The notes beneath the pieces were generated by a model that saw only the letters and a list, made by a program, of their open reading frames with translations, had not been told where the DNA came from and did not search any database. From an uncultured Eubacteriales bacterium (GTDB taxonomy: Bacteria; Bacillota; Clostridia; Oscillospirales; Oscillospiraceae), in the NCBI GenBank assembly GCA_900316745.1, contig ONEB01000001.1, forward strand, positions 62,001-126,000: 64,000 nt of DNA, in the 5' to 3' direction. How positions within the stretch are numbered: position 1 is the first letter of the stretch; every line of letters begins with the position of its first letter. A program made the translations under genes and the position numbers. Below are positions 42,875 to 50,398 of this stretch, piece after piece.

Positions 42875-43531
42875 ATGGAACTGAAAGATATTCTCTCCCG
42901 CTGCGATCATACGCTTCTGCGCGTGGACAGCACGGAGGCGGAGATCAAAACCCTCTGCGATCAGGGCATCCGATATAACTGCGCATCCGTGTGCATCCCG
43001 CCCTGCTTCGTGAAGATGGCGAAAGAATATGTCGCGGGCAAGCTCAGAATCTGCACGGTCATCGGCTTCCCGAACGGCTACAACACGCCCGCTGTGAAAG
43101 CCTTTGAGGCTGCCGAAGCCATCCGCGACGGCGCGGACGAGATCGACATGGTCATCAATGTGGGTCTCGTGAAAGACGGCAAATGGGACGCCGTTGCCGC
43201 CGACATTGCCGCCGTGCGCGCTGCCAGCCGCGGCACGCTTCTGAAGGTCATCATCGAGACATGCCTGCTCACCGAGGAGGAAAAGGTGCGCCTGTGCCGC
43301 ATCGTGTCCGAGTCCGGAGCGGAGTACATCAAGACCTCCACAGGCTTCTCCACCGGCGGCGCGACCCGCGAGGACGTGAAGCTCATGCGTGACAACTGCG
43401 ACGCAAACGTGAAAGTCAAGGCAGCGGGCGGCATCAAGACGCTCGAAGACGCCGAGGACATGATCGCTCTGGGCGCCGACCGTCTCGGTACCAGCCGCAT
43501 CGTAAAGCTCGCGATGGCGCAGGAAGCGTGA
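42875..43531 (+). CDS. deoC: Deoxyribose-phosphate aldolase
   Basis: 218-residue class I aldolase splitting 2-deoxyribose-5-phosphate to acetaldehyde and glyceraldehyde-3-phosphate. The Schiff-base Lys is in AEYIKTSTGFSTGGAT (about residue 153); the second conserved Lys is in VKVKAAGGIKT; VGFP-type segment is VIGFPNGY. The start at 42875 follows GAGAGG. It stands alone, without other deo genes nearby. Confidence 0.96.
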   Translation: MELKDILSRCDHTLLRVDSTEAEIKTLCDQGIRYNCASVCIPPCFVKMAKEYVAGKLRICTVIGFPNGYNTPAVKAFEAAEAIRDGADEIDMVINVGLVKDGKWDAVAADIAAVRAASRGTLLKVIIETCLLTEEEKVRLCRIVSESGAEYIKTSTGFSTGGATREDVKLMRDNCDANVKVKAAGGIKTLEDAEDMIALGADRLGTSRIVKLAMAQEA

Positions 43532-43569
43532 CCGCGCGAAAAAAACTCTTGTTTTTTCGTTTTTAGGTC

Positions 43570-43597
43570 TTTACAAACACAAAAAATATGTTATAAT
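43570..43597 (+). promoter_or_regulatory. Promoter of tRNA-Ala
   Basis: TTTACA (43570-43575), 16-base spacer, TATAAT (43592-43597), 13 bases before the tRNA. Confidence 0.65.
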
Positions 43598-43610
43598 AGC
43601 TGAGCGACTT

Positions 43611-43686
43611 GGGGGCGTAGCTCAGCTGGGAGAGCGTACGGTTCGCATCCGTAAGGTCAAGGGTTCGAATCCCTCCGTCTCCACCA
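43611..43686 (+). tRNA. tRNA-Ala(CGC)
   Basis: 76-nt tRNA with encoded CCA. Acceptor GGGGGCG pairs with CGTCTCC and includes the G3-U70 pair that identifies alanine tRNAs. Anticodon stem TACGG/CCGTA with loop TTCGCAT gives anticodon CGC. The T loop is TTCGAAT. The outermost T-stem pair is an A-C mismatch as I fold it. Its 3' end (43664-43686) is repeated at 47370-47392, marking an integration site. Confidence 0.95.
43664..43686 (+). repeat. attL-like copy of the tRNA 3' end
   Basis: 23-base segment beginning TTCGAATCCCTCCG and ending CCACCA, identical to 47370-47392. It is the intact tRNA 3' end. Confidence 0.85.
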
Positions 43687-43687
43687 C

Positions 43688-43725
43688 AAAAGGTAGGTAA
43701 TTTTGATAGAAATTGCCTACCTTTT
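43688..43725 (+). terminator. Terminator after tRNA-Ala
   Basis: AAAAGGTAGG pairs with CCTACCTTTT, followed by CATTTT. It lies on the cassette side of the junction. Confidence 0.75.
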
Positions 43726-43736
43726 CATTTTGCCCG

Positions 43737-43826
43737 AAAGCCCTTGATTTTAGGGCTTTTTCGCTATCCAGCCATAAAAAAGCAACCGCTGCGGAGCTAT
43801 TTCCGCAGCGGCATTTTTTGTTTTTT
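43737..43826 (+). terminator. Two further tandem terminator hairpins
   Basis: AAAGCCC/GGGCTTT at 43737-43759 with following T-run, and CCGCTGCGG/CCGCAGCGG at 43786-43811 followed by ATTTTTTGTTTTTT. Together with the first hairpin they insulate the cassette genes from tRNA transcription. A further inverted repeat TTCAATTC/GAATTGAA sits at 43881-43900. Confidence 0.75.
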
Positions 43827-43912
43827 CGGGTGTTTCTGGCACCCCTCTCCCTGACAAATCGTTCTCACAGAGGAGTATTGTTCAATTCATTGGAATTGAA
43901 TAAGCCAAAGCC

Positions 43913-43941
43913 TTGAATATTCGGGTTTTTAATGTTACACT
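43913..43941 (+). promoter_or_regulatory. Promoter of the restriction-modification operon
   Basis: TTGAAT (43913-43918), 17-base spacer, TACACT (43936-43941). Downstream, ACACT (43937) and AGTGT (43971) form a loose dyad that could be the site for the RHH protein. Confidence 0.5.
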
Positions 43942-43980
43942 ACTACACGAGCACACGGACAGTGTATGGAGGGTCATTTT

Positions 43981-44139
43981 ATGGCAGAACGCAATCTTGA
44001 AAATATTACCGTCACAATGACGAAAGAAGAAAAGAAAGCCTTGAAGCAAGCGGCTCTGGATAACGACTGCTCGGTGTCTGAGCTTATCCGCCGCTGGCTG
44101 CAAGAATATAGAGCGAAGGAGGCGGAGAAACGTGGCTAA
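43981..44139 (+). CDS. Ribbon-helix-helix (Arc/CopG-like) protein
   Basis: 52-residue protein. ENITVTMTKEEKKALKQAAL is the ribbon strand and first helix, and NDCSVSELIRRWLQEYRAKE the second helix of an RHH DNA-binding fold. The ATG at 43981 has GGAGGG at 43968-43973. Its stop overlaps the next gene's GTG start by 8 bases, so it is co-translated with the restriction-modification genes. Likely role: transcriptional control of the operon, as C proteins do in other systems; this is inferred. Confidence 0.8.
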   Translation: MAERNLENITVTMTKEEKKALKQAALDNDCSVSELIRRWLQEYRAKEAEKRG

Positions 44140-45961
44140 ACGAATGACAGAAGACGAAGTCCGCGACTTAGCCCGTGGAATTCTCGGCTTTGAAGATAAA
44201 GATGGTGTCCGCTCTGGTGTCGGACAGCTCACGACTTTCAATCAACTTGGATTTGCTGGTGTTGCAGATAAGCCTGACGGCTGGTATCTGCCTAACAATC
44301 GTGCTGATGTGGCTATGGTGCTTGAAACGAAAGCATCATACATTCCGCTTGGGGACAAGCAGGTTGAAGAGGTCTTGAAGAACGTCAAAATTATTGAAAG
44401 CCAGTATGAAAAAGTGGTTGGTATCCTCTACAACGGTGAGGACATCCGCGTTTTCATGAATCATGAAGAAGTGGATACAGTAAAGCAGCTACAGCGGCTT
44501 GAATATTATGCTGCTCTCTTCACTGTAGACACGATTGACAAAGAGCATATCTATGAACTGACGGCTAAGATCAACAACTGTCTGCACTTTGATTTCGGCA
44601 TTAAGAACCTGTATCATCGCATGATTTTTACTGCGTGTGCTCTGGTAGCAAAGCGATACAATGCTCTGATGGTCAGTGGCATGGATTATTCTGAGTTCCA
44701 TAATGCTATACTGAACTGTTTGAACAAAGAACTCATTCGTGATAAGCAGCAGAACCGCAAGCTTGGCATACTGACAGATGTCTTCGCCAGAATCGAAATG
44801 AATCTTGATGTCAGTTCCGAAGATGCAAAGCAACAGCAGCATGTGAAGGATCTGATTACAGAGTTCATTGGATGGGTGACAGAAATCTCTGAGTGTCTTA
44901 ACTCCGACGCATGGCGCGGTGAAGACGTCATGGGTATCTTCTTTAATGAATTCAATCGCTACAAGAAGAAATCCGAGGCGGGACAGGTCTTCACTCCTGA
45001 GCATATTACAGATTTCATGTACAAGATTCTGGAAGTGAACAAAGACGACCGTGTTCTGGACGGCTGTTGTGGCTCTGGTGGATTCCTTGTGAAGTCCATG
45101 GCGAATATGATACAGGAAGCAGGTGGCGTACAGACAGAAAAGGCAACAGAGATTAAGCGCGAACAGCTTTACGGTATAGAGTTCGATAAGGAAATCTATG
45201 CGCTTGCCTGTGCGAATATGCTGATTCATAAGGACGGCAAGACCAATCTGGAACAGATGGATGCCAGGACGGAAGAGGCTGGGAAATGGATTGGCAAGAA
45301 GAATATCACGAAGGTGCTGATGAACCCACCATACGAAAACAAATACGGTTGCATGACCATTGTTGAGAATATGCTTGACAGTGTTCCAGCGCATACAATG
45401 TGCGGATTTATCCTTCCCGATAAGAAGCTTGAAAAAGCAAGCAAGGCGCAGATCAAGCGCATCCTGAAGAACCACAGGCTTAATAAAATTATCAAGATGC
45501 CTGAAGACCTGTTCTTTGGCGTAGGTGTGACAACTTCTATCTTCGTGTTTGAGACTGGCGTTCCGCAGGGCGATAATGAGATTTTCGGTTGCTATATCGA
45601 GACTGACGGTCTGGAGACAGTCAAGAATAAAGGTCGTCATGATGTGCGCCATCGTTGGCCTGCTATTGAGCGGTATTGGGTGGATAGCATCAAGAAGCTA
45701 CGTGATGATAAGCACGGAACAGCTCAGTGGATTAAGCCGAGTGAACACCTTTCCTATCAGATGCCCGAAAAGCCCTTTGAAGTTTTCAAAGAGGATTTCA
45801 GAAAGACGGCTATGGATTATCTGATGTTCCAACAGGGCATTGATGCTAAGGAGTTTGGAGATAAGTTGCTTACAGCGGCAATGTATTCAAGCAAGATTAG
45901 CCGTTCTGATGAAAGTGTGAGCATATCTATCAAGGCAGGTGACAATGATGGAGAGGATTGA
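44132..45961 (+). CDS. BcgI-like type IIB restriction enzyme, nuclease plus N6-adenine methyltransferase subunit
   Basis: 609-residue fusion. The N-terminal part has a PD-(D/E)XK-like active site: Asp59, Glu65 and Lys67 in ADVAMVLETK. The methyltransferase part has a motif X-like VFTPEHITDF (287-296), the SAM-binding LDGCCGSGGF (309-318) and catalytic NPPY (398-401), all of the HsdM gamma class. Size and order match BcgIA (nuclease then methylase, partnered with a separate specificity subunit), not classical type I HsdM, which lacks a nuclease domain. GTG start at 44132. No hsdR is nearby. Strongly AT-rich, so acquired by transfer. Confidence 0.85.
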   Translation: MAKRMTEDEVRDLARGILGFEDKDGVRSGVGQLTTFNQLGFAGVADKPDGWYLPNNRADVAMVLETKASYIPLGDKQVEEVLKNVKIIESQYEKVVGILYNGEDIRVFMNHEEVDTVKQLQRLEYYAALFTVDTIDKEHIYELTAKINNCLHFDFGIKNLYHRMIFTACALVAKRYNALMVSGMDYSEFHNAILNCLNKELIRDKQQNRKLGILTDVFARIEMNLDVSSEDAKQQQHVKDLITEFIGWVTEISECLNSDAWRGEDVMGIFFNEFNRYKKKSEAGQVFTPEHITDFMYKILEVNKDDRVLDGCCGSGGFLVKSMANMIQEAGGVQTEKATEIKREQLYGIEFDKEIYALACANMLIHKDGKTNLEQMDARTEEAGKWIGKKNITKVLMNPPYENKYGCMTIVENMLDSVPAHTMCGFILPDKKLEKASKAQIKRILKNHRLNKIIKMPEDLFFGVGVTTSIFVFETGVPQGDNEIFGCYIETDGLETVKNKGRHDVRHRWPAIERYWVDSIKKLRDDKHGTAQWIKPSEHLSYQMPEKPFEVFKEDFRKTAMDYLMFQQGIDAKEFGDKLLTAAMYSSKISRSDESVSISIKAGDNDGED

Positions 45962-47033
45962 TACGAGCGAATGGAAGGCGTTTAAGATTGACGATTTGTT
46001 TGAAAAGCTTCAGCTTGGCATAAAAAAAGAGAATTTTAATAAGACATTGGACGTGTCCGAAGTTAGAACTGCTGAGTTCAACCTGCCCTTGGTTAATGCG
46101 AAACATGGCAATAACGGCATCATGTATTATGGCCGAGAGGATGACTTTGAAACTGCGGAAATGACCATAGATATTGTTCAGAATGGTGCAATTGCCACTG
46201 GTGATGTCTATGCACAACCGCAGAGAACGGGCGTTTTATGGGACGCATACTTGATTAAGCTGAAAGATTCTATTTCATCGGAATATGTTCTGATGTTTAT
46301 TGCTTCGGTTCTTGAAAAGGCTATCAAGGACAAGTTCAGTTATGATAACAAATGCGTGTGGGATAAAGCATCGCAGTTGATGGTATTTCTACCTGCTACA
46401 GAAGATGGCAAGCCTGATTATGCATATATGGATCTGTACATGCAGGACGTAATGAAAGAATCTGAGGCAAGCCTTGAAAACCTTAGGCAAGCCGATAAGT
46501 CGAAAGAACCTGTAGACATTCATGCGTGGGAAAAATATAAAGTGTCAGATTTGTTTGATATTCATCCGACAAAAGCATATAAGTTGATAAACGAGAAGCT
46601 GTTGGATGAAAATGGGAAAAACCCCGTTGTTGTAAATTCTGGATTTAACAATGGAGTGGGCGGGTATAGTAATTACGATTGCACTGAAAAAGCAGGTATA
46701 ATTACCTTTACCGATACTGCTGCAAAAAGTGTAGATTCTTTTTTCTATCAAGAGAATGATTTTGTGGGTTATCCGCATGTTCAGGGCATGTACCCCAAGG
46801 AGCATAATCTGACAAAGTCTGAAGCAATGTTTATTACAACTGTGCTTCGCTCATCGGTTGGAAAATATGATTTTATTTCTAAGATGACAAGGGAAGATAT
46901 TTTGAACCTTATTATCGAATTGCCTGCTTTATCTGATGGAAATCCTGATTGGGATTATATGAATACTTACATGAGTGAAATGTTGGACACTACTTCTGTA
47001 CACCTTAATATGCTTGCAGAGGTAGCCAGTTGA
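45945..47033 (+). CDS. Specificity (target recognition) subunit, BcgIB/HsdS-like
   Basis: 362-residue subunit with two target-recognition halves. Half 1 opens WKAFKIDDLFEKL and ends LPATEDGKPDYAYMDLYMQD; half 2 opens WEKYKVSDLFDI and ends LPALSDGNPDWDYMNTYMSE. This internal repeat is typical of S subunits that read a bipartite site. GTG 45939 and ATGs 45945/45948 are possible starts; AAGGCAGG at 45932-45939 favours the ATGs. It overlaps the methyltransferase gene by about 17 bases. The recognised sequence cannot be predicted. Confidence 0.85.
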   Translation: MMERIDTSEWKAFKIDDLFEKLQLGIKKENFNKTLDVSEVRTAEFNLPLVNAKHGNNGIMYYGREDDFETAEMTIDIVQNGAIATGDVYAQPQRTGVLWDAYLIKLKDSISSEYVLMFIASVLEKAIKDKFSYDNKCVWDKASQLMVFLPATEDGKPDYAYMDLYMQDVMKESEASLENLRQADKSKEPVDIHAWEKYKVSDLFDIHPTKAYKLINEKLLDENGKNPVVVNSGFNNGVGGYSNYDCTEKAGIITFTDTAAKSVDSFFYQENDFVGYPHVQGMYPKEHNLTKSEAMFITTVLRSSVGKYDFISKMTREDILNLIIELPALSDGNPDWDYMNTYMSEMLDTTSVHLNMLAEVAS

Positions 47034-47133
47034 AAGGATGGTTCAGACTGGCTAAGCAAAAGGCATTCGGTCGTACAGACAATAATAACCTTGCTATCGA
47101 AACTTGAAAAAAGGGAAGCGCAGTAATCGAATT

Positions 47134-47205
47134 TGCACCCCCCTAATAAGAGAAATGCACCCCCGTGGCAGAAAAAGTGCACCCCCTTTTGTTTAAGGAG
47201 GTGCA
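47134..47205. repeat. Three TGCACCCCC repeats at exact 22-bp spacing
   Basis: TGCACCCCC starts at 47134, 47156 and 47178. An inverted, one-mismatch copy GGAGGTGCA is at 47197-47205. Spacing of two helical turns is typical of binding arrays such as iterons or transposon-end repeats. The 47034-47490 stretch otherwise holds a terminator, a palindrome AGGGTTCGAACCCT (47277-47290), the right tRNA repeat and the next promoter; no gene is supported. Confidence 0.6.
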
Positions 47206-47233
47206 TTCTATCAAAACGCGATACCTTTTCCAT

Positions 47234-47268
47234 AAAAACAGCACCTGCTTTTTGCAGGTGCTGTTTTT
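47234..47268. terminator. Terminator at the end of the cassette
   Basis: AAAAACAGCACCTGC pairs with GCAGGTGCTGTTTTT, loop TTTTT; a near-perfect bidirectional terminator. Confidence 0.9.
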
Positions 47269-47369
47269 ATTATGGGAGGGTTCGAACCCTTTGTCATCCC
47301 CGAGCGGTTTCGCCGCGCAGCGGCGGGAGCGAGTGGGGACATCCGCGCACGAAGTGCCGCTTGCGGCGC

Positions 47370-47392
47370 TTCGAATCCCTCCGTCTCCACCA
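47370..47392 (+). repeat. attR-like copy of the tRNA 3' end
   Basis: Exact 23-base repeat of the tRNA-Ala 3' end including CCA, 3706 bp from the first copy, without the rest of a tRNA. Confidence 0.85.
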
Positions 47393-47397
47393 TGAAA

Positions 47398-47426
47398 GGC
47401 ACTTGCCGTTTGGCAGGTGTCTTTTT
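47398..47426 (+). terminator. Hairpin terminator after attR
   Basis: GGCACTTGCC pairs with GGCAGGTGTC (two wobbles), then TTTTT. Probably the ancestral tRNA-Ala terminator displaced by the insertion. Confidence 0.6.
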
Positions 47427-47428
47427 CG

Positions 47429-47457
47429 TTGCCAATTCTGATTCCTTATGGTATGCT
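47429..47457 (+). promoter_or_regulatory. Promoter of the HD-domain gene
   Basis: TTGCCA (47429-47434), 17-base spacer, TATGCT (47452-47457). Confidence 0.55.
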
Positions 47458-47490
47458 TTTTATAAATATAAAGGTACGGGAGGGTTCACC

Positions 47491-48081
47491 ATGGATGTAC
47501 GGCAACTGTTGAACGCGCTGCATGTCGCAGAGCGGCTGAAGGACACGACGCGTCACTGCGACACCTCCGGCGGACGGCGGGAGAGCGTCGCGGAGCACAG
47601 CTGGCGGCTGGCGCTGATGGCCTATCTCATGCGCGATGAGTTCCCGGAGGCGGACATGGACAGGGTCGTGCAGATGTGTCTCATCCATGATCTGGGCGAG
47701 GCGTTCACCGGAGATATTCCGTCATTTGAGAAAACGCGCGCTGACGAGGAAAAGGAAGACGCGCTCCTGCGCGCCTGGGTCACGTCGCTTCCGGAGCCGC
47801 ACCGGACAGGGCTCTCCGCGCTCTATGCCGAGATGGAGGCGCGCCAGACGCTGGAAGCGCGCATTTACAAGGCGCTCGACGGTCTGGAAGCCGTCATTCA
47901 GCACAACGAGGCAGACCTCTCCACCTGGGAGGAAAACGAATACGCGCTGAATCTCACCTACTGCGACGACCGTGTGGGCTTCTCGCCGTATCTCACCGCC
48001 CTGCGTGAGGCGATCCGCGAGGACACGCGCGAAAAGCTCCGGAAAGCAAAAACGATCGACACCGCGTCTGTTTCTTCTTGA
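47491..48081 (+). CDS. HD-domain hydrolase (YfbR-like 5'-nucleotidase family)
   Basis: 196-residue HD phosphohydrolase. Metal ligands: His in RRESVAEHSWR, His-Asp in CLIHDLGE, and a distal Asp in KALDGLEAVIQH. The order and spacing resemble YfbR/YGK1-type deoxynucleoside 5'-monophosphatases. The start at 47491 follows GGGAGGG. The stop codon lies within the -35 box of the next gene's promoter. Confidence 0.87.
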   Translation: MDVRQLLNALHVAERLKDTTRHCDTSGGRRESVAEHSWRLALMAYLMRDEFPEADMDRVVQMCLIHDLGEAFTGDIPSFEKTRADEEKEDALLRAWVTSLPEPHRTGLSALYAEMEARQTLEARIYKALDGLEAVIQHNEADLSTWEENEYALNLTYCDDRVGFSPYLTALREAIREDTREKLRKAKTIDTASVSS

Positions 48082-48106
48082 CAAATTGTTCCATTCTTTT
48101 TATACT
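48078..48106 (+). promoter_or_regulatory. Promoter of the NhaC-type gene
   Basis: TTGACA (48078-48083), 17-base spacer, TATACT (48101-48106). The -35 includes the stop codon of the HD gene. Confidence 0.75.
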
Positions 48107-48124
48107 GATACAGTCGCTCATACG

Positions 48125-48157
48125 CGGAGCGGAGATGGTGAACCCGTCTCCGCTCCG
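48125..48157 (+). other. Strong hairpin in the NhaC-gene leader
   Basis: CGGAGCGGAGA pairs perfectly over 11 bp with TCTCCGCTCCG around an 11-base loop TGGTGAACCCG, close to the predicted transcript start. A weaker TTGCG/CGCAA pair follows. It may be a cis-regulatory RNA; no known riboswitch class is recognised. Confidence 0.45.
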
Positions 48158-48197
48158 TTGCGCCGTCTATCAAACGCAAAAGAAGGTAAGAATTCCT

Positions 48198-49523
48198 ATG
48201 AACGAAAAACAAATCCGTTCCAATCCGGCCGCGCTGCTGCCCATCGGCGTGTTCCTGGTGCTCTATCTCGGGCTCGGCATTCTGTTTGAATATGTGCTCA
48301 AGATCCCGATGGGGTTTTACAACATCCCGATCGTGGTCGTGTTTCTCGCGGCGCTGCTGGTCGCCTGCCTGCAGAACCGCTCCCTCTCCTTTGATCAGAA
48401 GCTCACGCTCATGGGACAGGGCATCGGCGACAAGAACATCGTGACGATGATCCTGATCTTCATGGAGGCCGGCATCTTCGTCGGCGTCGTCGGACGCGGC
48501 AGCGCCGAGAGCGTGGCGTACTTCATGCTCTCGATCATTCCCGCGCGGTATGCCGTGGCGGTGCTCTTTGTGGTAAGCTGCTTTGTCTCCACCGCGATGG
48601 GCACGAGCGTCGGCACGATCACGCTCATCACCCCGATCGCCGTCGCTGCGGCGGACGCCTCGGGCTTCTCCCTGCCGCTGTGCATCGGCTCCGTCATGGG
48701 CGGCGCGATGTTCGGCGACAACCTCTCCTTTATCTCCGACACGACCATCGCCGCCTGCAACGGTCAGGGCTGCGAGATGAAGGACAAGTTCCGCGAGAAC
48801 TTCGCCATCGCCCTGCCCGCCGCGCTCGTGACGCTCGTGCTCATCCTCGCGCTCAGCCTGCGCGCGAACATCGGCGTCATGGAGCTGAAGGATTACAGCC
48901 TCATCCAGATCATCCCCTATGTGCTGGTGCTGCTGGGCGGGCTGCTCGGCATCAACGTGTTCGTGGTGCTGCTGGTCGGCATCGTCTCGGGCGCGATCAT
49001 CATGCTCGCCACGGGCGCGATCCCGGCGACGGAGCTGCTCAGCAGCATGGGCGCGGGCGCAGCCGGCATGTTTGAGACCACGATGGTCGCGATCCTCGTT
49101 GCCGCGATCTGCGCGCTCATTCGCGAGCACGGCGGCTTTGAGGCGCTCCTGAACGGCATTCTGAAGCTCTTCAGGGGCAAAAAAGGCGGTCAGCTCGGCA
49201 TGGGTCTGCTCGTCGGCGCGATGGACATCGCCACCGCGAACAACACCGTCGCCATCGTCATGGCAAACCCGATCGCCGCGCAGATGGCGGAGCGCTACGG
49301 CATCTCCAAGCGAAAGACCGCTTCCCTGCTCGACACGTTCTCCTGCGTGTTTCAGGGCATCATCCCCTACGGTGCGCAGATGCTCGTCGCGCTCTCGGCG
49401 GCAAACGAGATGGGCCACAGCGTCTCTGCCTTCGACGTGATCCCGAATCTCTTCTATCCGTTCCTGCTTCTCGTGAGCTCGCTTATATTCATCTATCTCA
49501 TCCCCGAGAAGAAAGCGAAATAA
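48198..49523 (+). CDS. Na+/H+ antiporter, NhaC family
   Basis: 441-residue ion-transporter-superfamily protein with about 11 helices. The NhaC-like core is GGAMFGDNLSFISDTTIAAC, and the C-terminal repeat half shows DIATANNTVAIVMANPIAAQ. Members exchange sodium for protons or move organic acids or amino acids, so the substrate is uncertain. The start at 48198 follows GAAGGTAAG. It has its own promoter and a structured leader. Confidence 0.88.
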   Translation: MNEKQIRSNPAALLPIGVFLVLYLGLGILFEYVLKIPMGFYNIPIVVVFLAALLVACLQNRSLSFDQKLTLMGQGIGDKNIVTMILIFMEAGIFVGVVGRGSAESVAYFMLSIIPARYAVAVLFVVSCFVSTAMGTSVGTITLITPIAVAAADASGFSLPLCIGSVMGGAMFGDNLSFISDTTIAACNGQGCEMKDKFRENFAIALPAALVTLVLILALSLRANIGVMELKDYSLIQIIPYVLVLLGGLLGINVFVVLLVGIVSGAIIMLATGAIPATELLSSMGAGAAGMFETTMVAILVAAICALIREHGGFEALLNGILKLFRGKKGGQLGMGLLVGAMDIATANNTVAIVMANPIAAQMAERYGISKRKTASLLDTFSCVFQGIIPYGAQMLVALSAANEMGHSVSAFDVIPNLFYPFLLLVSSLIFIYLIPEKKAK

Positions 49524-49527
49524 TCGC

Positions 49528-49556
49528 TTTACAGTCTCTGAGTGGGATGCTAAAAT
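49528..49556 (+). promoter_or_regulatory. Promoter of nadE
   Basis: TTTACA (49528-49533), 17-base spacer, TAAAAT (49551-49556). Confidence 0.5.
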
Positions 49557-49590
49557 ATGCATAGTATACGTCCCGGAAGGAGCGATCTGA

Positions 49591-50355
49591 ATGAACGACC
49601 ATCTGAAGAACTGTCTCGAAGCGCGCGATTACAATGCGATCACACACGCCTGCATCCAGTGGATCCGCGACTGGTTCCAGCAAAACGGGCCCGACTCCCC
49701 GGCGGTGATCGGCATTTCCGGCGGCAAGGACTCCAGCGCCGTGGCGGCGCTGTGCGTGGAGGCGCTGGGCCGCGACCGTGTGTTCGGCGTGATGATGCCG
49801 AACGGCGTGCAGTGTGACATTGACGTGTCCAAGCGTGTGGTGCAGCATCTCGCAATCCCGCACGCAACGATCAACATCAAGGATTCCGTGGACGCCGTAA
49901 AACGCACCGTCCTCGAGGGCATCGGCGGTGAAGCGCTGGCAAACCAGGTGAACATCAACCTGCCGCCGCGCATCCGCATGGCGACGCTCTACGCCGTGAG
50001 CCAGAACCGGAACGGCCGCGTGTCCAACAACTGCAACCGCTCGGAGAACTTCGTCGGCTACTCGACGATCTTCGGTGACGCAGCAGGTGATTTCTCTCCG
50101 CTCGGCAATCTCACCGTCGCCGAGGTCAAATGCGTCGGACGCTGCCTCGGTCTGCCGGAGGAGTTCGTGGAAAAGCCGCCCGCAGACGGGCTGTCCGACC
50201 GCACGGACGAGGACGCGCTCGGCTTCACCTACGAGGCGCTCGACACCTATATCCTCACCGGCTGGTGCCCTGACGAGGCGCTGAAAGAGAAGATGGAAAA
50301 ACGCCATCAGGCAAACCTCTTCAAGCTCCGCCCCATGCCGGAATTCGAATTCTGA
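49591..50355 (+). CDS. nadE: Ammonia-type NAD+ synthetase
   Basis: 254-residue enzyme amidating nicotinic acid adenine dinucleotide to NAD with ATP. PP-loop SGGKDS at residues 43-48; substrate motifs RVSNNCNRSENFVGYSTIFG and PPADGLSDRTDEDALGF. No glutaminase domain, so it uses free ammonia. The start follows GGAAGGAGCGATCTGA. LarB in the same window uses NaAD, the substrate of this enzyme. Confidence 0.95.
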   Translation: MNDHLKNCLEARDYNAITHACIQWIRDWFQQNGPDSPAVIGISGGKDSSAVAALCVEALGRDRVFGVMMPNGVQCDIDVSKRVVQHLAIPHATINIKDSVDAVKRTVLEGIGGEALANQVNINLPPRIRMATLYAVSQNRNGRVSNNCNRSENFVGYSTIFGDAAGDFSPLGNLTVAEVKCVGRCLGLPEEFVEKPPADGLSDRTDEDALGFTYEALDTYILTGWCPDEALKEKMEKRHQANLFKLRPMPEFEF

Positions 50356-50361
50356 TACCAA

Positions 50362-50395
50362 AAGACCGCCGTCTCATCTTTGAGACGGCGGTCTT
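50362..50395. terminator. Bidirectional terminator
   Basis: AAGACCGCCGTCTC pairs with GAGACGGCGGTCTT, loop ATCTTT, between convergent nadE and cbiO. Confidence 0.85.
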
Positions 50396-50398
50396 GTT

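Larger units (their letters stand above)
43664..47392 (+). mobile_element. tRNA-Ala-flanked restriction-modification cassette, no integrase
   Basis: About 3.7 kb between direct 23-bp copies of the tRNA-Ala 3' end. Its genes are clearly more AT-rich than the flanks, with codons such as AAT, GAT and ACA that neighbours avoid. Contents: terminator hairpins, an RHH protein, a BcgI-like nuclease-methyltransferase, a specificity subunit, a 22-bp-period repeat array and a terminator. After the right copy comes a hairpin terminator (47398-47426) that probably was the original tRNA terminator. No recombinase gene is present, so movement would need one supplied elsewhere, or this is a remnant. The 47277-47369 part is GC-rich again and may be older flank or a second insertion. 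Confidence 0.75.

Noticed and set aside
44132-47033. Classical type I restriction system
   Set aside because: The methylase subunit carries its own nuclease motif and no hsdR is present; the BcgI type IIB plan fits better.
47277-47290. AGGGTTCGAACCCT looked like the T-arm of a second tRNA
   Set aside because: No D-arm, anticodon arm or acceptor can be built around it; it is only a 14-bp palindrome.
43664-47392. Prophage or conjugative element
   Set aside because: No integrase, phage structural, relaxase or replication genes are found in the cassette.
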